Positions 19,691-30,700 of a stretch of DNA of 64,000 bases are shown here, in pieces. Position numbers and translations under genes: made by a program. The DNA lies in the NCBI GenBank assembly GCA_025677835.1, contig JAIXMR010000057.1, forward strand, positions 1-64,000. Direction: 5' to 3'. The stretch is from Sporodiniella umbellata (taxonomy: Eukaryota; Mucoromycota; Mucoromycetes; Mucorales; Rhizopodaceae). The notes beneath the pieces were generated by a model, which worked only from the letters and a program-made list of their open reading frames with translations, was not told the origin of the DNA and ran no database searches. Position 1 is the first letter of the stretch, and the number at the start of each line of letters is the position of its first letter.

Positions 19691-21878
19691 AAACACAGAA
19701 ATTTATTTTTTTTACTCATTACTTCTTGTAGCCTATCCTCCATAATTTCACGGGACTTCTTCTCCGTTGACGCTATGCTTTTTTCTTTTTCAAGGCTTTC
19801 GCATGCTTTTTTAAGCTTTTCTTTTAGTTCTTCTTGTTTTTGAAGCAAAGACTTGATATCTTCTTCTTGTTGATCTATTTTTACTTGTAAGTGGTTCAAA
19901 CTGTCGTCCCTTGAAAGCTTTTTGCTTTCTGCTCCTCCCTTAGGTAAAGGGGGAATAGGTTCCGTAGGTGGTTTGCCAAGAGGGGGAATATGTGAAGAGG
20001 GGTGCGGAGAGGCCTTGATTCCAGAATCGCTTTCTGGAGTTTCGTGTTTTTGTGATATTTTTTGTAATGCTGTTCCAGGTGGCGGCGTCCTGCGCTTTTC
20101 GTTGTCAGTACAGAAAAAGTCTTCTAGTTCTTCATTCTCTAAATTGTTTCGAAGATCTCCTTGTTTATGTTGATGACCAGCTGGCGTATAAACACTGTTA
20201 CCGCTACTACGTTTTTGTTCAGAGTCCTCTTGCATGAGCTGCTGATAAATAGCTGGCGATATCTGTTTGAATTTATCGATAAATTTTTGTTTACCCTTGA
20301 TGTCCCTTTCCATTGACTGTATTTTATTGAGGGCATATTCGTATGCCTTTTCGCAGTCTTCGTTTGCTCTCTGTTTCTCTATTTCCATTTTACTTAAATC
20401 AATTTCAAGCTTTTGTATCATTCCTGATATGTCGTTTTTTTCAAACATGTCACGATTTTCCAAAAGCTCTTGTTGTAGTTCATTTACTCGTCTATCAAGT
20501 GAATTGCAGCGAGCAGTCTGAAGGTCAAGTAAATGTTGAGTTTTTTCGGCAGCTTGCTGACGCTCCTGTAATTGAGATTGAAGTTTGTTTCTCTGTGCCT
20601 CGACCCCCTCCTGACTATTTAACAGGAATCGGACGTGTTTCAACTCCTCCATTACTTTAGTATCCCCCTGAGATACTTTTTGAACCGTATCCCACAGCTT
20701 TTGAAGCTCGTCACGGTCTGTGGTTAATTGCTTAAAGTTATAGGATATGCTTTCCAAATCCTTTTGTACATTCTCTTCTAAATGGGTGATCATTTCGTCT
20801 TGCAGAGATACCAGTTGGTCTAGACAGCCTATATGAGATATAGTCTCGTTTAATTCGTGCTCGGTTTGGGCGTTTTGAGCTCGTGCAGCACTCAATTGGT
20901 TTTGCAAATCATCAACTTGGTCAACTAACTCCTTTTCTTCTTCATTAGGTACCGTGAGATGGGTAAAGTTAGATATCGAGGAAAAAGTAGAATGGGCCTT
21001 GTCAGATATAGTTGAAATAGATTGAAGCGATCCTCTGCTGTGAGATCTTAATGAGCTAATTTCATGTGTCATTCTAAGTATTGTTTGGTGTAAATAGTCC
21101 TCAGTTTCGGGGTAGGGACCGGCCCTCTTATTAAGGCGAGACAGAATATCAAGGGAATTGCTAACCATTTCTATATCATCTATTTGACTGATCGAAGCTA
21201 GTAATGTAGTAGTGTCGTCGTTTATAAGCTGAATGATTTGTTCAGGATTTGAGCCAGATATATCAGTAATGCTTAGCTGTGAGGATTTGTTTTCTTGTTG
21301 TATATAAACTGTGAATATTGAATGGGAGTCTGAGTGACGGTTGGAAGCACCGAGTTTGTAATACCTATACTATGTTAAACTACCTACTCATTTAGGCACC
21401 CTCGTTTTTTTCTTTCTTTACCTCAGCATATCGGTTATATTTGTTACGTGTATTGTCTTTTGCTCCAAAAGGTTATGAGTGGCATCGCTTACGACTTCAG
21501 AAAATTCTATGTGTATTGTACATTGATTGTTGTTAAATAAAGGTGATAGGGATAGAATGAGTTTTGTATCTAGCAAATTGTTTCTATTGTGTAATGGATC
21601 CTTTTGTTATGTTAGTGTAACTTGAACTCTTGTACATTTTAAAAAGGAGTCAAACTCACATAAATAGTGATATTCGAATCTTGGCCTAATTGAAGGTAAT
21701 CAGAGATGGAGTCTAACAACACAATATACCTTCAATCAAATCACTAAGTATTTTTTCTGAGAAGTAGCAATCGGATTGGCCTGCCAGATCGAACACATAA
21801 TCAAACATATAAATAGGTGCATTTGTGGCAGACGGTAAAATGACTTGCGTTTCTGATATCTTAATTACATGATCATTG
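19687..21878 (-). CDS. Kinesin-related coiled-coil protein with a degenerate motor domain (5' end unresolved)
   Basis: Exons 21364..19687, 21600..21422 and 21712..21660 join in frame. Upstream, 21878..21730 is joined only if 21729..21713 (GT...AG, 17 nt) is removed. The fold traces a kinesin motor: PIYMFDYVFDLAGQSDCYFS (FDxVF), SNITIY (TIFAY strand), TIHIEFSEVVSDATHNLL (VSxxEIYNE-DLL), SNRHSDSHSIFTVYIQQ (switch I, NxxSSRSHxIF) and LSITDISGSN (switch II, DLAGSE). No GxxxxGK[ST] P-loop follows the TIFAY-like strand, and both switches are altered, so ATP hydrolysis is unlikely. About 490 residues of coiled coil and a P-rich acidic tail follow. It resembles a pseudo-motor such as Smy1 in principle. 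The first exon was not found; a decayed gene cannot be excluded. Confidence 0.75.
21713..21729 (-). other. Putative 17-nt intron or frameshift in the kinesin-like gene
   Basis: On the minus strand this begins GTATAT and ends TTGTTAG. Removing it restores the frame between DLIE and SISDYLQLG; retaining it produces a stop within six codons. It is far shorter than the other introns here (about 40-65 nt). Confidence 0.4.
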
Positions 21879-22080
21879 CTATAAGATGGGAATAGTAGAC
21901 ACAACGCTTAACAGTAGTCAGTTTTGGGTCTATTGTTCTCAAAAAAAAAAAAAAAGTGATAAAATCTGTTTACCAATTTTTAAGCTATTTGACATGTTTT
22001 TTTATACAAAAAGAGGAAAAGAAGAAAAAGAAAAGTTTTATTTTCGATATTTATGTTTAAATAATTGAAAAAGAGTAAAA

Positions 22081-23307
22081 CTACTTTTTTAATATTCGAA
22101 CGGCATCTTTTGAGAATATATAGCTTGCTCCTGACCATATTGTTGTACCTCCCACGATCCATCTAATATGTATTAGAAACACAACATCACGTCATTTGTA
22201 TAGTATTTACTGTAGGCCTGTCATTGCTTCACTAGAAGGTATACCCATAGTAACAGTAGTAAGGGATAGCCCCATTAAAAGAAGCTGTAATGCTGTATTG
22301 ACTTTACTAATTTGTGTTGGTCTTACTTCTGCAGAAGGAATAGATCCATCAAAATAACGTGCTATTGTTTTCTATATAAAGGAAGTGGAGAATTAATTTT
22401 CAGAAGATAATCAAGACAAAAATAAGATTACTGGTTCTGGCAAAGAAATATATCTGTAATAAAAGGCCGATATAACCAATCCAATATCCCTTCCTAAAAT
22501 AATAGTTGCCAAAGGAACTAGAGCGGCATCAGTATGACCTCTTCTAATTTGGCTGTTTTACCAGGAATAATTCCGTCTGCTGCCAATGTAATGGTCATCA
22601 CAGTCATAAGCATTTTATCGGCTGCTGGGTCAATGATAGTGCCTAAAAGTGTCTTCATATTGTATTTTCTGGCAATATACCCGTCTAACTACATATTTAC
22701 ATAAATGTTAGCAAAAAGAGTTTAAAAGCCAAGTGGTTGTGTACCATATCAGTAAAGCCTGCCAAACCAAACAGCCCCAATGCTAGGTTATAGTCGTGTT
22801 CTAATATGAGGTAACCAATATAAGGAGCAGCCAATAGTCTGCCAAAGGTCAAAATGTTGGGAATGGTGTAAATGTTTTCTCGAATTTCCTAAATCAATAA
22901 CGCGTAAATCTTTTAATTCCAACTTTTCTTGGACATTGTACTTTTTTTGCATTCGCATTTTGGTGTAGTTCTTTTTCTTGTTCCTTTCTGTCTTTTTTTT
23001 GTAGCTCATTAGTACATTTGCTAGAGATAAATGTACGCTGAAGAGGTATAGAGGAGCGCAACCTGAAAGCAAATAAATGCTCTGTTTTTATTTTTTATTT
23101 TTTTTTCTCTTAGCTTGACAAAAGCAAGTAGTGCCTTCATATCTATAGATATGTAAAGGGAATTTACCTTGTCACTCTAACAGGTAATGTTCTTGGAAAA
23201 TTAATTTGTATGGTTCTAACTTTCGGCTTTATTTGAATAACATTTTTAATAGAAAGAGGATGTCTTATAGCTGAAGTAAATATTAACCGCGTTTGTATTA
23301 ATGTCAT
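22081..23307 (-). CDS. CRD1: Mitochondrial cardiolipin synthase
   Basis: Seven exons (23307..23168, 23062..22942, 22888..22745, 22688..22562, 22517..22432, 22371..22211, 22162..22081) join in frame to 286 residues. The basic, S/T-containing N-terminus is a mitochondrial presequence. ENIYTIPNILTFGRLLAAPY and the CDP-alcohol phosphatidyltransferase signature DG-x2-AR-x8-G-x3-D-x3-D (LDGYIARKYNMKTLLG, TIIDPAAD) identify eukaryotic cardiolipin synthase. LGRDIGLVISAFYYRY and QWIVGGTTIWSGASY are also typical. The enzyme condenses CDP-diacylglycerol with phosphatidylglycerol in the inner membrane. About 90-200 bp separate it from the tandem kinesin-like gene downstream. Its 5' flank abuts the kinase fragment. 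Confidence 0.96.
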
Positions 23308-23499
23308 TTTGTAAAGGGAAAAAGCAAAAAAAAAAAAAAAAAAAAAAAAACATAACACAGAAAAGGAACTATCGTTGGGACTGTTTTTGAACAGATGTAA
23401 AAATTCATGACAAACTTTGCTTTTTCTCAATGAACATTACAGCTTATATCTTGTTTAGGTACAAAGTTTCAGTCGTATATTTTTGTATAGTTTGTATTA

Positions 23500-23729
23500 T
23501 AGAATGCGGAATTATTTTGGAAACACTAATGCAGAAGTGCTTTTCACCTAATCCGCATAAAAGGCCAACTACAGCTGAAGCGTTAAAAGATGACTGGATG
23601 ACAACTAATGAAGCCAAAGATGTAGATCTTTTAGGTACTGTCTTGGAAAACTTCAATGCATGGCAGGCTCTCAGAAGTGCTGTAAACACTATACAAACTA
23701 TTAATCTAATTAAATTGCATAACAGCTGA
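23500..23729 (+). pseudogene. C-terminal fragment of a Ca2+/calmodulin-dependent protein kinase
   Basis: The frame reads LMQKCFSPNPHKRPTTAEAL, then WMTTNEAKDVDLLGTVLENFN and ALRSAVNTIQTINLIK, ending at TGA 23727-23729. This is the end of a CaMK-type kinase domain (LLxxDPxKRxTAxEALxHPW) plus the autoinhibitory segment that follows (NFNARxxFRxAVxxIxxxN). No catalytic part lies upstream: only about 190 bp separate the fragment from the divergent CRD1 start codon. A possible TTATAG acceptor stands right before it. I read it as a truncated gene relic, probably from duplication or rearrangement; expression as a 3' exon of something unseen is less likely. Confidence 0.7.
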
Positions 23730-23912
23730 GGTTTATTTTAGTGATTTACGTAGCTCACTTTGCAAATTAAACTGTATTTATTAGCTTTAGCTTATTATAC
23801 AAACAAACAAACAAAAACTATGTTTCTATGAGACACACAGTTACTTTACCTGTCGATGTAATAAAGTATTTGATCTTCGTACAGTCAATTATACAGTGCG
23901 TTATGGGTTTTA

Positions 23913-25628
23913 TTAGAGTTGATTCGTGTCTTTAAATTTGTTAAAAATAAGGTTAGAGGTCGTTTTAGCTATGTCGACAAAAAGTCTATATTCTTTTGCT
24001 CTTGATTCAATAAATCCAAGCTTTTCAAATAGCGCAGCTCCTCTTTTGGATTCAAAATTGCATTCAACATAGTCATTACTGAGGCATATTAGTTTCAAAT
24101 GACGTTTTTTGTTTTTCCTTACTTGCTATATAAGTAAAATACAAAGTTTAACAACTCTGATGCTACTTCAGGACTATCATCACCAAAAACACATCCAACT
24201 ATCTTTACAGAATTCCTTAAGCATTCAACAGTCATAGAGATATTATCAAGCATAGCGTGTGTTTCCCCCAGTTGGTCATAATATTCACCTATAGGCAGAG
24301 ACTCATGTATGTAAATACGATCAAGGATAATTTTAGCTTTTTGAAAAAGCCTTAAATCATTGTTCTGTTTTGCAAGTTTCAGCAATCTTTTGGTTTCTCC
24401 TAAGTCCTAAACTCATAGATATTCAAATAAATAATAATGTATATATGCGTAGTAAATACACATTGTTCATCAATATCAGCACTCACTGTCATGATAGACT
24501 TCCAATTTATGATTTTCCAACATCTTCTACATTGTGTTTCCGAGCGAGAAAAGGTTGACAAACAATCTTGACATTTATATATACTAGTTACTGGCTCGTA
24601 GCTATATTTAACCTCTCTATCAGACAAATGCTTTTATATTCTGTATCTACAGTTTACTCTAGTTGGCATGTTTCACAGTTGCAGTTGAAGAAATATTTTT
24701 CTTTCAACTCTTTTTTTCGTTCCTTTTTTTCAGCTCTGGAAAATAATGGCCCGTAGCTAATAGTCAACTCTGAGCCCACAGACTTAGGACCTTTAGTAAG
24801 ATGAATATTTAGCATTGTCCCAATCCTACAGCAGCCAAACTCGGCTAAGGCATTGGGGTTGCATGAGTGATTGAATTTGCTTGCTGATAGATAGATGGCC
24901 CTCCCCAACACGGCGTGTTTTACATGCTCAATATCTCCATCTTTATAACTGATATAGCCTTTAACGGCAAAGGCATTGCAACGAATTTGCGCACTAATTA
25001 TAACCATAGACTCAACTACACCATCAGATAAAAAAAAAGCTTTTTTTAGTTTGCTTCTGTTAATTTTTTCCCTAAAAGCTTCGATGTCTTCAGGCTTATG
25101 CGAGTTTATATTGGAAACAAGCCCGGGTATAATATCTAAGTAATTTTTATGTTGGTTGCAGTTCTTTTCTACAACAATGTTCTTACATTCTCCAGCAGAT
25201 CTGCTAGCTATGTACCCGTGAAAAGCAAACAAAACATCCTTGTCAGTATCCAAAAGTTTACTAAAATTACATAGCCATTTATGCTCAATCATCCAGTGCT
25301 GTCTCTGACATTTTCCTGAGCAATACACAAAGTCCCATTTACATTGTCTATTTTGACACACCTTCTTTGCTCCTTTCAGATCATTAAAACAAAAGGCACA
25401 ATTAGTGGATTTGTAATCGTCGCTTATCTGCATAATGAAGGGGAGCTCCTGAAGAAGTTTGTCGCCAAATACTAACTTTTTGTCGGCAACAATCTGCTCT
25501 CCAACAATCTCATCATTCGTCTTTTGCACTCTAATTCCATTTTTCTCAGCTTCTGTATTGTTTGGCTTCCAGCTGCAAAAGCTTAAATGTGCTGGAGTCA
25601 ATCGTTTGTACTCCGATTCAAGATTCAT
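23913..25628 (-). CDS. SET and MYND domain protein (SMYD-type)
   Basis: Exons 25628..24658, 24616..24460, 24406..24123 and 24078..23913 close in frame to 525 residues. The start is the ATG at 25628-25626; an upstream reading has no ATG. The order is an N-terminal SET part, a MYND zinc finger (CAFCFNDLKGAKKVCQNRQC, then CSGKCQRQHW and HKWLC), the SET core with SKFNHSCNPNALAEF (NHSCxPN), GSELTISYGPLF (ELxxxY) and the post-SET CNCETCQLE. TPR-like helices and a second CxxC pair (CQDCLSTFSR, CRRC) follow. This is the SMYD architecture, protein lysine methyltransferases of nucleus or cytosol. The target is unknown. Intron 1, 41 nt, is the shortest ordinary one in this gene. Confidence 0.9.
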
Positions 25629-25766
25629 GTCAATGACAAAAAATACCTTTTTTTGTTTTGTGCACTTTAAATACAACTTGGTTTGAATTTGACAATGTGC
25701 CCGTCACACCCTAAATGGGATCGAATTTAATGACAATTACATGGTATATGGTTTTTAAAGTCTTTG

Positions 25767-26209
25767 CTAAGTCTGATTTACTAACAAATAGTAAACTATA
25801 CTAAAACAGCCACAATTTCTTTTTCTACTAATACATGGATTAAGAAGGCGATATGCTTTTAATACTTTAATTTTTTTTCTTTTGGTATTGTAACTGGATT
25901 GAGTACTTTGTGCATCTTCCTCACTACCGACATAAGCATTTTTTTAAGGAAGAGTGATTAGAATCAAGTTTCAGTAAACTTGTTTTTAAAAACTAGGTCA
26001 TAAAGGGTTACACTCACGATTTCTGAGAGACATAGTCAATTGCTTTCGCTAAAAGGCCAGCCAAACGCACTGGACTATCTGAAGCAGATTAGTCCATAAC
26101 AGTAAAGGCTTGGTTTGAATCATAGGTGGTGGTGATTGTCTCTTGAGTCGCCAAGGTACTATGGAGGCTGCTCAATATAATGTTTATTTTTGGGTTTGTA
26201 TACAGCATT
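25767..26209 (-). other. Possible decayed coding sequence
   Basis: From an ATG at 26209 the minus strand reads SSLHSTLATQETITTTYDSN, then TVMD, a TAA stop, and continues in the same frame with SPVRLAGLLAKAIDYVSQKS. A GTGAGT donor and TAG acceptor would join this in frame to 25923..25767 (EEDAQSTQSSYNTKRKKIK). The in-frame stop suggests a relic or a missed splice. No family was recognised, and another frame across the first part is also open. Confidence 0.3.
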
Positions 26210-26396
26210 TAAAATATCCACATACTCCGTCTAAGTCTTTAATAAATTATGACATTTGTGCTAATTTTGCAAACAATGATTAACAGATAATACTGCAACT
26301 TTTATTATAATCGCGCTTTAAGGTTCAATATATTTGATGAATGCATTTATATTTACTACCAAAACCAGTGGTGAGACCTATATATTTTAACAGTAA

Positions 26397-27144
26397 CTAG
26401 TGTTGCGAAGAACTTTTAGCGTTGGTTGCCGAGTTTGCTCCATATAGTGCTGTGTAATAGCCAGCATAGTACCAAGACATAACAAGATTCGAGAAGTTGT
26501 CTAACATTATTGTTGTAAGTGCTGAACTCTTTTTTCTAAAAAACAAAAAAAAAAACAAAACAAAAGAGATAGATACCTTGATCTGAAGGATCAGTTTTAG
26601 GCTGGTGTTTATAACTGGTGTATGTGGGTGACGCTCTTTCTGGTTCTAGATTTGTATTTGCTTTTTCTACTTTTTTCTAAGAAAAGTTTCAATGTACTAT
26701 CAACAAAACCCACAATGACTTAGTATAAGCTTTTACTTTATATACAACTTTGGTTTTCTTTGTCTCTTTTTTTCTTTTTGTTCTAGGAAATTCCGCTATT
26801 ACTGATGAGAAACGGTTTGCTTCCTAATTACAGTTTCACCTACAATTCTGGGGATTTTCTCTTTTATTATTTGAGAGCTGATTCTGTTTGGTGATCGTTT
26901 TAGTCTTGCATTAATACCCTACTTATTTTATTGGGCTTTTCTTTACTCTATATAGCTCGACAGTTTTATCCCAGTGATCAATAAGCTCAGAATCATCCCA
27001 AAAATCGCTTTTCTATTGCACATCATTGTAAGACAAACAAATAAAGGTCTCATTCAAAATGATCCTTACTCTGTTTTGACCTGAAGTAAATATGATAGTT
27101 CCTGGAATAATGCTATTGTCCCCATTCTGTGACGGAAAACTCAT
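26397..27144 (-). CDS. SMN (survival motor neuron) homologue, Tudor-less
   Basis: Exons 27144..27070, 27012..26947, 26782..26738, 26676..26577 and 26521..26397 join in phase, giving about 136 residues. Residues 26-47 (KSDFWDDSELIDHWDKTVEL) match the Gemin2-binding helix (WDDSxLIxxxDKA). A lysine-rich region follows (NKKKKRDKKTK). The C-terminus NLVMSWYYAGYYTALYG is the YG-box oligomerisation motif, LxxxWYxxGYYxG. As in Schizosaccharomyces Smn1 there is no Tudor domain. SMN assembles Sm cores on spliceosomal snRNAs. The middle is uncertain: a 164-nt intron or an extra small exon (about 26840-26883) is possible. Confidence 0.85.
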
Positions 27145-27743
27145 TCTGATGCTTGTTTTTTGACAAAAAAAAAAAAAGAAAAAAGAAATGAAAAGGTCCA
27201 TACTTGTACATGTCGTGTAACTTTTACTTTGGAAAGTCTACCTTCTAGGCTAGGGCTACAATGCTTTTTCCATAACGTTTAAAAAGAAACTTTATCCTGT
27301 GCAAATACAGAATAAGGCCATATTTTCTTTATAATCAGACTTTGATAATTACTGTTTAATGATTAAGAGAGAAGACAATAGCAAGAAAAAAACATATGAG
27401 GCACGATCGCTCTTTACATCCGTCTGTTTCGAATATATTCCACTATAGTCTAAAGTTTTGGAAGCTAAAGCGACACAACTCTTGTACCAATCGTATCAAT
27501 CATGCATAATTTATTATTTGACTCACAGCAATGCTTTGAATATTGTTTTTCATTTGAAAGACATATCAAGCTGTTTTTATAGTCGAAGTATTATAGGTGT
27601 TTTTTATAAGGTTTTCAGGTTTGCTTTCCAAAAACACATTTTGTACTACATTTTTCTGACAATGAAAACAGTCTTTGTTTCTAGAAAACGTTGTTTTTAT
27701 ATAAAATTGTTGGAGTCCAGTCAAGCATTTCTCTCATTGTAGC
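27145..27743. promoter_or_regulatory. Divergent promoter region SMN / RdRP
   Basis: About 600 bp of AT-rich DNA between divergent start codons; no specific element recognised. Confidence 0.35.
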
Positions 27744-30700
27744 ATGAATGAACAGATCAGGCACCAAAATGATGGCCAGAAGTGGAACATGAATCACAGA
27801 TCTACACCAAATCGAAGAGAGAACAACTCATTAAGAGATCACAAAGAAGCCGGAGACTCGAAAGGATTTAGAGACTATAAATACTTAGAGCTAAAGAATC
27901 TCAACCCAAAAACGCATAGCTCTACACTATTTGATTACTTCCAGAAGTTTTGCCAAGTAGAGAAGACAAAATTGAACTCTGATGATAGTGCCGATTCTCC
28001 CAATGGAACAGCTACGATTACTTTTCGTCAGATCCCAAAAGGCAGTCTCCGCGACGACTTAGCACAACGGCACAGAATCGATGGTTTCTGGGTACAGGCG
28101 CAATTCTCTATAGAGGATGCAAGCTATGCTCAGCAAAGATACTCTGATCACTCCACTTTGAATGCCCAAAGACTATCACTAGGAAATTTTATCAATACAA
28201 AACATTTTGTGGAGCATTGGTCAACAGAAACTGGTGTCAAATACAAGGTCGTTTACTCAAGACGCTCTGTTGACATACATTTCGTACACTTTAATATAGA
28301 GTACCGTGTGAACTACAACTTCAAAGAGGTAGAGGGAAGCATGGTTGTCGAAAAAGAGAACAACAATACGACGTTTACCATTCCACTACGGTATGTATAT
28401 ACATGTACATATATCAAATTTTTTTCAATTTATCTTTTTCTCTATCACTTAGGTACCCAACACGATATTGGAGACGAAGAGATGGAGTTTTCTATGAAAC
28501 TAAAATGGAAAAATCAGCAAGTGGATGGGAAAGGGTTACAACCATCCCACTATTAGAAACAAGCAAGTCCGAGAAAAAACTAAAAAGACCACTATTGCCG
28601 CTTCCTGAAGAAGAATCCGTCAAAATTGGAGTTTGGACTGTTCTCCGATTAACTTTTTCACCTGAATCCAGAGGTATAGCATTGTTCAACAAGGAGATGC
28701 AAAGAGCAACTGAGTACAACCTTGTGCCTCGTGACCTTAATAAAATGAAGCCTTGTATTAAAGTTACACCTGCTAGTGAACTGCCTGCGCCCTTAAATTA
28801 TTTTGATAGACTTGGATACGACTTTGATTTCAATACTTTCTATTCACTAGAGTCTGCTATTTCTTATGGATACATTAACGAAAATAATATCGACAAAGAA
28901 TTCTACTCAACTATCAAACAACTAGACTCTTCGGTTGTCTGTGGCATATTGGACTTGATCAGTCTGAACAAAAAACGTGTATGGGAGCCGATGACGACTT
29001 TTAGAAACACATGGAGTAAGATGGAGCTAAAGGTGTGTCAGTCGCGAAAAATACCTAATCACTGTGCAATGTTGCGTAAAGTGATTGTCACTCCCAGCAA
29101 AATTTATCTTCAACCTCCCAACCTGGAAACAACAAACCGTGTAGTGAGACATTATAAAGACCACACCGATCGCTTTATCCGTGTACAGTTTACAGATGAC
29201 GGTTTTGGTCGTGTTGGTGCAGCGCGCGCCAAAACCACTAATGAAAATATCTACAATCGCATTTTTGCTGTATTAAAACGTGGCATAAAAATCAGTGATA
29301 GAACATACGAGTTCTTGGCGTTCTCTAGTTCCCAATTACGCGAACACGGCTGCTGGTTTTTTGCCTCAACTCCAGATCTTACACCCGACATGATCCGGAG
29401 CTGGATGGGCGTGTTCTCACACGAGAAAGTTGTTGCTAAACACGCTGTTCGTATGGGCCAATGCTTTTCCTCAACAAGGCCTGTTTGCCATCTGGAAGAA
29501 GATGAAGTGGATTTTATAAAAGATGTGGTCCATAACAAGTTTACATTTTCGGATGGTGTTGGTCGAATAGCACCCTCATTAGCTAATGAAGTGGCTTTGC
29601 AAATGGAAATCAGAACAATTCCGAGTGCTTTTCAGTTTCGTCTTGGTGGAGCCAAAGGCGTTTTAACAGTTGATAACAACCTATCTGAAGGAAAAATAAA
29701 AATTCAGCTTCGACCCAGTCAAAAAAAGTTCGAATCCAAGCATCTAACTTTAGAAGTTATAAGGACATCCACCTACATCCATGGATATTTGAATCGTCAA
29801 GCAATTACTTTGCTCTCTTCTCTAGGAGTAAAAGACGACGTTTTTTTGGAGCTTATGAGAAACATGCTTCGCGATATTGACAAAGTTTTGTCTCAGCCAG
29901 AAGAAGCCGTCCGCGTTTTGTTGAGCAATACAGACGAAGCAGGAACAGCCCCTACAATGGCAACCATTATCCAAGCTGGTTTCTTGGAAAGGGGCGATCC
30001 GTATATAAAAAATCTGTTGAACCTTTTCCGTGTAAACATTTTGAAAGACTTGAAAAAAAAGGCAAAGATCCTGGTACCTCACGGTGCATTTTTGCTAGGT
30101 GTGATGGATGAAACAGGAGCGCTAGAGGAAGGCGAAGTCTTTGTGCAAGTATGGGATACCTCAAAGAATGGAACTATAAACCAAGTGATTACAGGAGATT
30201 GCGTTGTATTTCGTAACCCTTGCTTTCACCCAGGCGATATTCGTGTTGTGAAAGCAGTTAATCGTTCTGAACTACAACATTTGTCAAATGTCATTGTTTT
30301 CTCTTCTAAAGGATTTAGAGATATACCAAGTATGTGCTCAGGTGGAGATTTAGATGGAGACGATTATACGTATGAAAAAAGAAAAAAATAACCTTTCATA
30401 TTCCTATTTGTTCAAAACGGTTCTCTTATCTTTAGTATATTTTGGGACCATAAGCTTATGCCCATAAAAAGAAACTACACTGCAATGGATTATACCGCAC
30501 CAAGCCCTAGGCTTGTGGAAGATGTAACAATTAGTGACATAAAGAAGTTTTTTGTCAATTATATAAATAACGACAACCTCGGTCAAATTGCAAATGCACA
30601 TCTTGCTACAGCTGATGCAAGCGACAAAGGCGCTTTAGACGGAAAGTGTATCAAGCTAGCACATCTTCATTCAGAAGCAGTTGGTAAAACAAAAAAATAA

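Noticed and set aside
24618..24657. Frameshift in the SET-MYND gene after CQLE
   Set aside because: An ordinary 41-nt GT-AG intron ending at CTGATAG resolves it in frame.
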